64,000 nucleotides of DNA, from NCBI GenBank assembly GCA_024398125.1, contig JAKSJO010000014.1:1-64000 (forward strand), read 5' to 3'. Positions 52,138-61,054 of this stretch are shown piece after piece. Both the position numbers and the translations under genes were made by a program. Source of the DNA: Bacteroidales bacterium (GTDB taxonomy: Bacteria; Bacteroidota; Bacteroidia; Bacteroidales; UBA932). The notes below the pieces were generated by a model. It did no database searches, was not told where the DNA came from, and was given only the letters and a program-made list of their open reading frames with translations. The stretch's first letter is position 1, and every line of letters starts with the position of its first letter.

Positions 52138-52845
52138 ATGGAGAAGAGAATACCGCGCCACGTATCCATGATCATGGACGGCAATGGCAGATGGGCCCGC
52201 GAAAGGGGAAAGGAAAGAGTATATGGACATTTTGAAGGTGTGGAGAGCGTACGCGCCTGCACCGAGACAGCTGTGGAGGCTGGCGTGGAATATCTGTCTC
52301 TGTTCGCATTCTCCGAAGAGAACTGGGGACGCCCGGAGGCTGAGGTGACCGCCCTGATGGAACTCATGGCCACTTCGATGATCAATGAGCGTGAAACGTT
52401 CATGAAAAACGGAATACGTTTCAAGGTCCTTGGCAATCTCGACCGTCTTTCCGATAAGCTTCATGCCGCCATCGATGAGATGGAAATGGCTACTTCCGGA
52501 AACGCCCGCCTCACTTTGATCATCTTCCTAAGCTATAGCGGAAAGTGGGATATCATGCAGGCAGCCAAGCGTCTTGCCGCCGACTACGCCGGTCGAAAGG
52601 ATGAGCTTGAAGCCCTGGACATATCGGCTCTGGACAAGTATCTTGTCACGGCAGGTATCCCTGATCCCGACCTTATCGTCCGTACCTCGGGAGAACAGCG
52701 CATCAGCAACTATCTCCTCTGGCAGAGTGCATACTCGGAGTTCTACTTCACAGACGTGCTCTGGCCTGATTTCCGAAGAGAACAGTTCCTGGCTGCGATT
52801 GAGGACTATGCCGGCCGCGACAGACGCTATGGAAAAGTCAAATAA
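52138..52845 (+). CDS. uppS: Undecaprenyl diphosphate synthase
   Basis: A cis-prenyltransferase making the C55 lipid carrier used by MraY and MurG. The 235-residue protein has the catalytic MDGNGRWA (Asp near residue 14), SEENWGRP and the C-terminal RTSGEQRISNYLLWQ. An upstream in-frame ATG at 52117 would overlap nadK; 52138 gives the family length. bamA follows with its own -7 box, so envelope lipid and OMP assembly genes are adjacent. Confidence 0.96.
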   Translation: MEKRIPRHVSMIMDGNGRWARERGKERVYGHFEGVESVRACTETAVEAGVEYLSLFAFSEENWGRPEAEVTALMELMATSMINERETFMKNGIRFKVLGNLDRLSDKLHAAIDEMEMATSGNARLTLIIFLSYSGKWDIMQAAKRLAADYAGRKDELEALDISALDKYLVTAGIPDPDLIVRTSGEQRISNYLLWQSAYSEFYFTDVLWPDFRREQFLAAIEDYAGRDRRYGKVK

Positions 52846-52850
52846 TTCCT

Positions 52851-52858
52851 TATATTTG
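52851..52858 (+). promoter_or_regulatory. -7 element for bamA
   Basis: TATATTTG lies 26 bp before the preferred ATG at 52885. It overlaps the space just after the uppS stop. Confidence 0.6.
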
Positions 52859-52884
52859 CAGGTTATTAGATGAAAGGATACTTG

Positions 52885-55485
52885 ATGAAAAGATATATAT
52901 TGGCACTCCTTCTGCTGAACTTTTTGGCAATCAATGCTTTTGCTCAGCAGGTGGATTATGTGACCGACTACGGTAATCCGAAGACTTACATCCTCGGTGA
53001 GGTTACCGTAGAAGGAAATACCTATACACGTCCCGAACAGATTGTCCAGATCAGCGGTCTCCAGAAAGGCCTTGAGGTGGAAATCCCGGGAGACGTCATA
53101 TCGTCTGCCATCAAGCGTCTTTGGGCTCAGAACCGTTTCGAGGATGTCTCTCTCCGCATCTCAGGTTTCAGCGAGGCTAAGGATTCGGTTTTCCTCTGCA
53201 TCGGTATCAAGGAGCATCCAAGAATGTCCAGCTGGACATGTTCAGGTGTCAAGAGCGGTGAGCTGAAGGATATCCAGGAGCGTGTATCGCTCCGTCGAGG
53301 AGGAGAGTTCTCTGAATATGTTTCCAAGACATCCTGCGACATTATCCGTCGATACTATACCGAGAAGGGTTTCCTCAAGGTCAAGGTCACTCCGGAAATC
53401 ATAAAGGATACCGTCATCAAGAATGCGATCCGTGTCAATTTCGCAGTCGACAGGGGAGAGCGCGTCCGCATCAAGACAATCAACTTTGTCGGTCATGACG
53501 ACGTGAAGGAATACAAGCTGGCCAAGTCCATGAAGAAGACCAAGTCGGCAAAGCTGTATAACTTCTTCCATAGTAAGAAATTCAACGAGAAGGAGTATCC
53601 TAACGACAAGAAGTCCCTCATTTCCGCTTTCAACGAGGCTGGATACCGTGATGCAAGACTCATCAAGGATTCCATCTACTATCTGGATCCGAAGAAACCG
53701 GACCAGGAACCTAAGAGGCTGGGTATCGATTTCGTTGTCGACAAGGGAGACAAGTACTATTTCCGTGACATTACATGGACCGGTAACTCAGTTTATTCTA
53801 CCGATGTGCTCAATGAGCTCCTGGCTATCCAGAAAGGTGATGTCTATGACGTTGTCACCATGGAGAAGAGACTCCAGGGAGGCGAGAAGGAATCTGACTA
53901 TGGTGTTTCAAAGCTCTATCGAGACAATGGATATCTTTTCTTCAACGTTACTCCTGTCGAACTGAACATCCAGAATGACTCTGTCGATGTCGAGATGCGT
54001 ATTTCGGAAGGAAAGCCTGCGACTCTCAACAATATCATCATCAATGGTAATGACCTTACCAACGAGCGAATTGTCCGCCGTCAGATCTTTACCCGTCCTG
54101 GATACCTTTTCAGCCAGACAGATTTTGAACGCTCAGTCCGTGAGATTGCTTCCCTTGGCCAGTTTGACCCGGAGTATGCAATGGATCCGACCAAGGGTTA
54201 TTCGATCATTCCTAACCAGCTCAGCAATACAGTAGACCTCATCTACAACGTGCAGGAGAAGCCTTCCAGCCAGCTGGAGCTCTCCGGAGGTTGGGGAGGA
54301 AAAACCTTCGTGGCGACCGTCGGTGTAAGCTTCAACAACTTCTCCACCCACAGAATGTTTGACAAGCATGCGTGGACTCCGGTGCCTCTCGGCGATGCCC
54401 AGAACCTTGCATTCCGTTTCCAGACCAACGGTACATATTACACAGCGTTGACGGCCAGCTTCACCGAGCCATGGCTCTTTGGCAAGAAGCCGACTTCTCT
54501 CAACCTTTCTGCTTACTATACACGTCAGACCAACTCGCTGCTCTACCTGAACATCCTCAGCCATGACCGCCAGATGGAGATCTACGGTTTCTCAGCATCT
54601 CTCGGTAACCGCCTCAAGTGGCCTGACAACTACTTCGTCCTTTACAACGGACTCAGCTGGCAGAGCTACAGGCTGAGCAACTGGTATTCCGGCTACTTCA
54701 TCTTTGACGATGGTATTGCCCACAACCTGAGCTACTCGCTTACACTGAACAGAACATCTACAGACCAGATGATCTACCCTAGACAGGGATCGGAATATTC
54801 CATGTCACTTCAGCTCACCCCTCCTTTCTCTGTACTCAGGAAGAAGGATCTCGGAGATCTCGACAAACAGGAGAATCCTGTTGAGAAGAACTGGAGAGAC
54901 ATCAACTACAACAATTGGAATTCTACTGACCGTTACAAGTGGATCGAGTACCACAAGTGGAAGTTCTCAGGCTCATCATATGTCAAGCTCTATGACAACC
55001 TGGTGCTCATGACCCGTGCGCAGTTCGGTTACCTTGGATACTATAACAGAAAATGGGGCTATTCTCCATTCGAGGGCTTCCTCGTCGGAGGTGATGGTAT
55101 GTCGGGATACAGCACATACGGCCAGGATGTAGTCGCTCTCCGTGGTTACTCCAACTATTCGCTGACCCCATACATCATGACTCCATACAATTCGACAGGA
55201 CGTGCATACGCGGGTAATGTCTATGACAAGTTTACCGTTGAGCTCCGTTATCCTCTCGTTCTCCAGAGCCAGTCGACCGTATTCGCACTGCTCTTCCTCG
55301 AGGGAGGTAACTGCTGGTCGGATATCCGTGACTTCAATCCGTTCCAGATCAAGCGTTCAGCGGGTGTCGGTGTGAGAATCTACCTGCCTATGATCGGTCT
55401 TCTCGGTGTTGACTGGGGCTACGGCTTCGAGGGTCCTTCGGGAGACAAGAGCCAGTTCCACTTCGTGATCGGACAGCAGTTCTAA
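52885..55485 (+). CDS. bamA: Outer membrane protein assembly factor BamA
   Basis: The Omp85 insertase of the BAM complex. The 866-residue protein has a signal peptide (1-21, ending AFAQ) and five POTRA-like repeats to about 450 (ILGEVTVEGNTYTRPEQI begins the first). A C-terminal 16-strand barrel follows with VALRGYSNYS (the conserved loop-6 VRGY-like motif) and an aromatic end. An ATG five codons earlier (52870) is possible, but AAAGGA stands 6 bp before the ATG at 52885 as a Shine-Dalgarno-like site. A Skp-like gene follows 29 bp later. Confidence 0.96.
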   Translation: MKRYILALLLLNFLAINAFAQQVDYVTDYGNPKTYILGEVTVEGNTYTRPEQIVQISGLQKGLEVEIPGDVISSAIKRLWAQNRFEDVSLRISGFSEAKDSVFLCIGIKEHPRMSSWTCSGVKSGELKDIQERVSLRRGGEFSEYVSKTSCDIIRRYYTEKGFLKVKVTPEIIKDTVIKNAIRVNFAVDRGERVRIKTINFVGHDDVKEYKLAKSMKKTKSAKLYNFFHSKKFNEKEYPNDKKSLISAFNEAGYRDARLIKDSIYYLDPKKPDQEPKRLGIDFVVDKGDKYYFRDITWTGNSVYSTDVLNELLAIQKGDVYDVVTMEKRLQGGEKESDYGVSKLYRDNGYLFFNVTPVELNIQNDSVDVEMRISEGKPATLNNIIINGNDLTNERIVRRQIFTRPGYLFSQTDFERSVREIASLGQFDPEYAMDPTKGYSIIPNQLSNTVDLIYNVQEKPSSQLELSGGWGGKTFVATVGVSFNNFSTHRMFDKHAWTPVPLGDAQNLAFRFQTNGTYYTALTASFTEPWLFGKKPTSLNLSAYYTRQTNSLLYLNILSHDRQMEIYGFSASLGNRLKWPDNYFVLYNGLSWQSYRLSNWYSGYFIFDDGIAHNLSYSLTLNRTSTDQMIYPRQGSEYSMSLQLTPPFSVLRKKDLGDLDKQENPVEKNWRDINYNNWNSTDRYKWIEYHKWKFSGSSYVKLYDNLVLMTRAQFGYLGYYNRKWGYSPFEGFLVGGDGMSGYSTYGQDVVALRGYSNYSLTPYIMTPYNSTGRAYAGNVYDKFTVELRYPLVLQSQSTVFALLFLEGGNCWSDIRDFNPFQIKRSAGVGVRIYLPMIGLLGVDWGYGFEGPSGDKSQFHFVIGQQF

Positions 55486-55514
55486 ACCATATAAGTTGAA
55501 TAACAAAAAACGTA

Positions 55515-56084
55515 ATGAATATGAAAAGAATCATCATGATTGCCGCTATGGCACTTATCTCTGCAGCTTCTTTCGCTCAGACCAAGATTGCGCATGTTAA
55601 CTTCTCAGAGCTCGTGCAGCTCATGCCTGAGGCAGACGAGGCAAGAGCTACCATGCAGGCTAGCAGCAACGAGGCACAGGAGACATACCAGGAAATGATG
55701 GACGAGTTCCAGACAAAGTACACCCAGTACCAGCAGAAGTCTTCAACATGGACCGCAACCATCCGCGAGAGCAAGGAGAGGGATCTTACCGACATGCAGA
55801 ACAGAATCGCTGAGTTCAGCCAGTCAATCCAGGCAGAGCTCGCGGAGCAGGAGCAGGCTCTCATGGCACCTCTTTACCAGAAGGCACAGGACGCAGTAAG
55901 CAAGCTTGCAAAGGATGGCGGTTACACCTATGTAATGGACAAGAGCTCATTCCTCTATGTTGACGAGGCAAACAGCGTAGACCTTACCCCTGCAGCCCGC
56001 AAGGCTCTCAAGATCGCTGATGGCCGCACCCTTGAGACTCTTCAGGCAGAGCTCATGGCACAGGCACAGCAGCAGGCTCAGTAG
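55515..56084 (+). CDS. Skp/OmpH-family periplasmic chaperone
   Basis: A 189-residue soluble family member with a signal peptide (about 1-21, ending FAQ). The Skp core begins KIAHVNFSELVQLMPEAD, the Gln/Glu-rich coiled-coil tentacles span about 40-120, and the closing strand is YTYVMDKSSFLYVD. It holds unfolded outer membrane proteins for BamA, which is encoded immediately upstream. MNMKR allows an alternative start at 55521. Confidence 0.94.
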   Translation: MNMKRIIMIAAMALISAASFAQTKIAHVNFSELVQLMPEADEARATMQASSNEAQETYQEMMDEFQTKYTQYQQKSSTWTATIRESKERDLTDMQNRIAEFSQSIQAELAEQEQALMAPLYQKAQDAVSKLAKDGGYTYVMDKSSFLYVDEANSVDLTPAARKALKIADGRTLETLQAELMAQAQQQAQ

Positions 56085-56140
56085 TTGATTTGTTTTTAAA
56101 CTGACTCATATAACTCAACAGTTAATAATCCAAAATTGTA

Positions 56141-57985
56141 ATGCAACACAAAGTGATTGACACTAAAGATGTTGTAATTCGTTTTGCGGGAGACTCAGGT
56201 GACGGAATGCAGCTCACCGGGTCTCTTTTTGCTGATATGTCAGCAATCTACGGAAACGGACTTTCAACATTCCCGGATTATCCGGCAGAAATCAGAGCTC
56301 CTAAGGGAACCGTATCCGGAGTTTCTGGTTTTCAGGTTCACATCGGAACCGACAAGGTTACCACTCCTGGAGATTTCTGTGATCTCCTGGTAGCGATGAA
56401 CCCTGCGGCTTTGAAGGCAAATGCCAAGTGGTGTAAGCGTAACGCAATGATTCTCGTTGACGACAGCGCTTTCGATGAGGCAAACATGAAGAAAGCCGGC
56501 TTCACAACCGACAATCCTTTCCTCGAGCTTGGCGTTGAAGACAGGACTCTTATCGTGGCTCCTATCACCGAGCTCACCCAGGAGAGTCTCAAGGACAGCG
56601 GAATGGACCAGAAGTCTATCGTGAAGTGCAAGAACATGTTCACTCTCGGTATGGCTTGCTACATCTACAGCCGTCCACTCGAGCATATCTACCAGTATCT
56701 TGAGCGCAAGTTCTCCAAGAAGCATCCAGAGGTCATCGCACCTAACAAGAAGGTCCTCAACGATGGTTTCAACTATGCAGCAAATATCCAGGCTATCGCC
56801 AATACTTATGCTGTAGAGCCTTCTGGCAATGTAAAGAAGGGTATCTACCGTAATATCACCGGTAACCAGGCTGCTGCATGGGGTCTCCTTGCGGCATCCG
56901 AGAAGTCAGGACTTCCTCTCTTCTGCGGTTCTTATCCTATCACACCTGCGACTGCAATTCTCGAGGAACTCGCAATTCATAAGAGCCTCGGTGCAAAGAC
57001 TCTCCAGGCTGAGGACGAGATCGCTGGTATCTGTACCGCCATCGGTGCATCATTCGCAGGAAACCTTGCAGTGACCACTACCTCAGGTCCTGGTGTATCA
57101 CTTAAGAGCGAGGCTCTCGGACTTGCAGTGATGACCGAGCTCCCTCTCGTTGTCATCGATGTACAGCGAGGTGGCCCTTCAACCGGTCTTCCTACCAAGA
57201 CTGAGCAGACTGACCTCAACCAGGCTCTCTATGGCCGCAACGGTGAGTGTCCTATGCCTGTCATCGCATCACACTCTCCTGCACACTGCTTCGATGCTGC
57301 CTTCCAGGCTGCCAAGATCGCTCTCGAGCACATGACCCCTGTCATGCTCCTCTCAGAGGGCTTCCTCGGCAACGGTTCTGAGCCTTGGTGCATCCCATCA
57401 ATGTCTGATTACCCTGAGATCAAACCACCATATGCAAAGGCTCCGGAGGATGGTTCAAAGTTCCATCCGTTCGAGAGAGATCCTGAAACCATGGTCCGCA
57501 GCTGGGCTGTTCCTGGCCAGAAGGGTCTCGAGCACCGCGTCGGCGGTCTTGAGAAGAACCACAACGGTGTCCTCTCTACCGATCCTGCAAACCATGCACT
57601 CATGGTCGAGGAGCGTGCGAAGAAGGTTGCCCTCATCGCAAACAGCATTCCTGAGCTTGAGGTCATGGGCCCACAGTCAGGCAAGCTTCTCGTTGTCGGC
57701 TGGGGTGGTACCTATGGTCACCTCTATACCGCATGCCAGGAAATGAAAGAGGAAGGAACAGAAGTTTCTTACGCTCATTTCGACTACATCAACCCACTCC
57801 CTAAGAACACTGAGGAGGTATTCTCAAAGTTCGAGAAGATTCTCGTATGCGAGCTCAACAGCGGACAGTTCGCCAACTATCTCCGCGGCGAGTTCCCTCA
57901 GTTCAATTTCATCAAGTTCGGCAAGGTCCAGGGTCAGCCATTCCTCGTGAGCGAGCTCATGGACGCATTCAAAAAGGAGTTATAG
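56141..57985 (+). CDS. korA: 2-oxoacid:ferredoxin oxidoreductase, fused gamma-alpha subunit
   Basis: The large subunit of an enzyme oxidising a 2-oxoacid, most likely 2-oxoglutarate, to the acyl-CoA with reduction of ferredoxin. The 614-residue protein joins the gamma domain (about 10-190, VIRFAGDSGDGMQLTG) to the alpha domain (about 225-420, GNQAAAWGLLAASEKSG; GSYPITPATAI) and the CoA-binding-type domain at the end. The beta subunit starts 3 bp later. The pair next to gdhA suggests 2-oxoglutarate as substrate. Codon bias is strong. Confidence 0.93.
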   Translation: MQHKVIDTKDVVIRFAGDSGDGMQLTGSLFADMSAIYGNGLSTFPDYPAEIRAPKGTVSGVSGFQVHIGTDKVTTPGDFCDLLVAMNPAALKANAKWCKRNAMILVDDSAFDEANMKKAGFTTDNPFLELGVEDRTLIVAPITELTQESLKDSGMDQKSIVKCKNMFTLGMACYIYSRPLEHIYQYLERKFSKKHPEVIAPNKKVLNDGFNYAANIQAIANTYAVEPSGNVKKGIYRNITGNQAAAWGLLAASEKSGLPLFCGSYPITPATAILEELAIHKSLGAKTLQAEDEIAGICTAIGASFAGNLAVTTTSGPGVSLKSEALGLAVMTELPLVVIDVQRGGPSTGLPTKTEQTDLNQALYGRNGECPMPVIASHSPAHCFDAAFQAAKIALEHMTPVMLLSEGFLGNGSEPWCIPSMSDYPEIKPPYAKAPEDGSKFHPFERDPETMVRSWAVPGQKGLEHRVGGLEKNHNGVLSTDPANHALMVEERAKKVALIANSIPELEVMGPQSGKLLVVGWGGTYGHLYTACQEMKEEGTEVSYAHFDYINPLPKNTEEVFSKFEKILVCELNSGQFANYLRGEFPQFNFIKFGKVQGQPFLVSELMDAFKKEL

Positions 57986-57988
57986 TTT

Positions 57989-59008
57989 ATGGCAACACTT
58001 ACAGCAAAAGATTTCAAAAGCGATCAGGAAGTACGCTGGTGTCCCGGATGTGGTGACCATGCGGTTCTCGCAGCTCTCCAGAGAGCTCTTCCTAAGGTGA
58101 GCCAGGCTCTCGATTATGCCAAGGAGCGCTATGTAGTCGTTTCCGGTATCGGATGCTCCTCACGTCTTCCATATTATATGGATACCTTCGGATTCCACAG
58201 TATCCACGGCCGTGCAACAGCCATCTCTACCGGTATCAAGGTCGCTAACCCTTGGCTTACCGTATGGCAGGCATGTGGTGACGGTGATGCCCTCGCCATT
58301 GGTGGAAACCACTTTATCCACGCTATCCGTCGTAACATCGACATCAATATCATCCTCTTCAACAACCAGATTTATGGTCTGACCAAGGGACAGTACTCGC
58401 CAACCTCAAAGTTCGGAGCCATCACCAAGACTTCTCCTTACGGAACAGTCGAGCATCCATTCAACCCTGGTTCGCTCGTGCTCGGTGCAAAGGGAACATT
58501 CTTCGCCCGTTCACTCGACGTGATGATCCAGCTCAACGAGGACATCATGACCAGTGCTGCCCTTCATGACGGTACTTCAGTTGTCGAGATGCTCACCAAC
58601 TGCGCCATCTTCAATGACGGTGCACACAAGAGCCTTTCTGATCCGGCTGTTCGCGCAGACCGTACCATCGTTCTCCGCCATGGTGAGAAGATGCTCTTCG
58701 GCAAGGACAACAACAAGGGTCTCGTCCTCAACGGAATGGGCCTCAGGGCTGTTACCGTAGGAGAGGGTGGCTATACCATCGACGATATCCTCACCCATGA
58801 CGCTCACAGCGACAACATGGGTATCCACATGATGCTCGCGGAGATGAAGGGACCGGACATGCCGGTTGCACTCGGTGTCATCCGCGACGTCAAGGATGTT
58901 ACATACGATGACGGTGTCCGCGATCAGGTCAAGGACGTCATGAAGACTTCAAAGATCCACTGCGTGGATGACCTCCTCCGCAGCGGTTCAACCTGGGAGG
59001 TAAAATAA
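57989..59008 (+). CDS. korB: 2-oxoacid:ferredoxin oxidoreductase, beta subunit
   Basis: The 339-residue thiamine diphosphate subunit. It begins with CPGCGDHAVLAAL (Cys pair), then GIGCSSRLPYYMDTFG and the ThDP-Mg motif GDGD...FNNQIYGLTKGQ, ending with a short tail. It forms the catalytic complex with the fused gamma-alpha subunit 3 bp upstream. No ferredoxin-like domain is present, so an external ferredoxin takes the electrons. Confidence 0.94.
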   Translation: MATLTAKDFKSDQEVRWCPGCGDHAVLAALQRALPKVSQALDYAKERYVVVSGIGCSSRLPYYMDTFGFHSIHGRATAISTGIKVANPWLTVWQACGDGDALAIGGNHFIHAIRRNIDINIILFNNQIYGLTKGQYSPTSKFGAITKTSPYGTVEHPFNPGSLVLGAKGTFFARSLDVMIQLNEDIMTSAALHDGTSVVEMLTNCAIFNDGAHKSLSDPAVRADRTIVLRHGEKMLFGKDNNKGLVLNGMGLRAVTVGEGGYTIDDILTHDAHSDNMGIHMMLAEMKGPDMPVALGVIRDVKDVTYDDGVRDQVKDVMKTSKIHCVDDLLRSGSTWEVK

Positions 59009-59097
59009 AATACCAGACATATCAGATTGCCAGTATATTCCCCGACTGTACAAGCTGAAAACAATGGAAACAATAAATTTCAGTTTTAATCATTATC

Positions 59098-60441
59098 ATG
59101 AAAACATCGGAAATCATGGCAAAGCTCCAGGTGAAGTATCCTGGAGAAAGCGAATATCTGCAGGCCGTGCAGGAGGTACTCGACTCAATCGAGGAAGTAT
59201 ATAACCAGCACCCTGAGTTTGAGCAGGCGAAGATCGTTGAGAGAATGGTCGAGCCTGACCGCATCTTCACTTTCCGCGTGACATGGACAGATGACAAGGG
59301 CGAGGTTCAGACCAATCTCGGATACCGCATCCAGTTCAACAGCGCGATCGGACCATACAAGGGAGGCCTCCGCTTCCACAGGGCAGTGACTCCTTCCATG
59401 CTGAAGTTCCTCGGTTTCGAGCAGACCTTCAAGAATGCGCTCACGACTCTTCCAATGGGCGGAGCAAAGGGCGGTTCCGATTTCGATCCAGTCGGAAAGT
59501 CGAACAACGAGATCATGCGTTTCTGTCAGGCGTTCATGTATGAGCTCTGGCAGTGCATCGGTCCAGACCAGGATATCCCTGCAGGTGACGTAGGTGTAGG
59601 CGGTCGCGAGATCGGATACATGTACGGAATGTACAAGAAGCTCGCTCGCCAGTACAATACTGGCGTCCTTACAGGCAAGGGCGGCACATGGGGTGGTTCC
59701 ATCCTTCGTCCGGAGGCTACCGGTTTCGGAGCTCTCTACTTCGTGGATCATGTGCTCAAGCATGCAGGCAAGGACATCAAGGGCTGTACAGTGGCTCTCT
59801 CCGGCTTCGGCAACGTGGCATGGGGTGCTGCCATCAAGGCAACTGAGCTCGGAGCAAAGGTTGTGGCTATCTCTGGCCCTGACGGAGTCTGCGAGATTCC
59901 AGAAGGCATCACCAAGGATATGATCGACTACATGCTCGTGATGCGTGCTTCAAACCGAAACAAGGTACAGGATATGGCGGATATGTTCCCGGGAAAGGCA
60001 ATCTTCACTGAGGGCAAGAAGGCATGGAGCGTGAAGTGTGACATCGCACTTCCATGTGCATTCCAGAATGAGCTCAGCGAAGACGACGCCAAGGAACTTG
60101 TAGCAAACGGAACATGGTGCGTGTGTGAGGTATCCAACATGGGATGCCAGCCAGGCGCGATCCACTTCCTCCAGAACAACGGTATCCTCTTCGCTCCAGG
60201 AAAGGCAGTGAACGCAGGTGGCGTTGCCACTTCAGGTCTTGAGATGACCCAGAACGCGGGCCATATCAGCTGGAGCGGTCAGGAGGTAGATGACAAGCTC
60301 CACTTCATAATGCAGTCAATACACGAGCAGTGTGTCAAGTACGGCGTTCAGCCAGACGGCAGCATAGACTACGTCAAGGGCGCCAACATCGCAGGCTTCA
60401 TGAAGGTTGCGACCGCAATGCTCGAGCAGGGAATCATTTAA
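59098..60441 (+). CDS. gdhA: Glutamate dehydrogenase, hexameric NADP type
   Basis: Interconverts glutamate and 2-oxoglutarate plus ammonia. The 447-residue protein has GPYKGGLRFH, the catalytic lysine motif PMGGAKGGSDFDP, GVGGREIGYMYG and the nucleotide-binding ALSGFGNVAWGAA. The length and motifs fit the small-hexamer NADP class. Next to korAB it can feed 2-oxoglutarate from glutamate, or in reverse assimilate ammonia. I see no clear -7 box in the 89-bp gap. Confidence 0.97.
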   Translation: MKTSEIMAKLQVKYPGESEYLQAVQEVLDSIEEVYNQHPEFEQAKIVERMVEPDRIFTFRVTWTDDKGEVQTNLGYRIQFNSAIGPYKGGLRFHRAVTPSMLKFLGFEQTFKNALTTLPMGGAKGGSDFDPVGKSNNEIMRFCQAFMYELWQCIGPDQDIPAGDVGVGGREIGYMYGMYKKLARQYNTGVLTGKGGTWGGSILRPEATGFGALYFVDHVLKHAGKDIKGCTVALSGFGNVAWGAAIKATELGAKVVAISGPDGVCEIPEGITKDMIDYMLVMRASNRNKVQDMADMFPGKAIFTEGKKAWSVKCDIALPCAFQNELSEDDAKELVANGTWCVCEVSNMGCQPGAIHFLQNNGILFAPGKAVNAGGVATSGLEMTQNAGHISWSGQEVDDKLHFIMQSIHEQCVKYGVQPDGSIDYVKGANIAGFMKVATAMLEQGII

Positions 60442-60447
60442 CCAAAT

Positions 60448-60924
60448 ATGAACTATCAGGCACTAATAGCTGCGCGTCACAGCGTAAGAAAGTTCGAAGA
60501 CACTCCGGTAAGACGCGAGGTCCTCGACACCCTCGTGGAGGATGCCTCACTGGCACCATCTGCGAAGAACACAAAGAGTACAGGATTCATGATCATCCAG
60601 GATGCTTCGCTCCTGGAGGCTATCTCCCACATGCGAGACTTCGGCTCGGCATTCGTTGCCGGTGCCAAGGCTGCGATCGTCGTTCTCGGCGATCCGGCAA
60701 AGACCGATGCGTGGGTTGAAAATGCATCCATCAGCGCGACCTATCTCATGCTGTCGGCAACCGACAGGGGACTGGGCAGCTGCTGGGTTCAGGTCCGCGA
60801 CAGATTCCAGGACAAGAATGCCCCTGAGAAGGGAACCGCCGAGGATTATCTTCGTGAGCTCCTCGGAATCCGCGAGGATTTGAAGGTGCTCTGCGTAATT
60901 GCACTGGGATATCCGCAGAAATAG
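60448..60924 (+). CDS. Nitroreductase-family flavoprotein
   Basis: A 158-residue FMN-binding protein. The N-terminal RHSVRKFEDTPV and LAPSAKNT are the FMN-contact motifs, and the late GLGSCWVQ and VIALGYP complete the small nitroreductase fold. The physiological substrate is unknown. It starts 6 bp after gdhA and shares its transcript, closed by the terminator at 60941-60978. Confidence 0.92.
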   Translation: MNYQALIAARHSVRKFEDTPVRREVLDTLVEDASLAPSAKNTKSTGFMIIQDASLLEAISHMRDFGSAFVAGAKAAIVVLGDPAKTDAWVENASISATYLMLSATDRGLGSCWVQVRDRFQDKNAPEKGTAEDYLRELLGIREDLKVLCVIALGYPQK

Positions 60925-60940
60925 TGCTTATTAAATGTTT

Positions 60941-60978
60941 TAGAAAGGCCGGCCGCGTCATTGCGACTGGCCTTTCTT
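60941..60978 (+). terminator. Terminator after the gdhA-nitroreductase unit
   Basis: AGAAAGGCC pairs with GGCCTTTCT, with an inner GC-rich stem around TCAT, followed by TTATTGTTT. Confidence 0.8.
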
Positions 60979-60979
60979 A

Positions 60980-61010
60980 TTGTTTATTAGCTATAAAAGG
61001 TGTAATTTTG
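60980..61010 (+). promoter_or_regulatory. Promoter of the DASS symporter gene
   Basis: TTG at 60980-60982 and TAATTTTG at 61003-61010 are separated by 20 bp, close to the consensus -33/-7 spacing. The ATG is 44 bp downstream. Confidence 0.6.
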
Positions 61011-61054
61011 CAGGATTATCCTATGAAGGAAATATTGTTATAATCATACAAAAA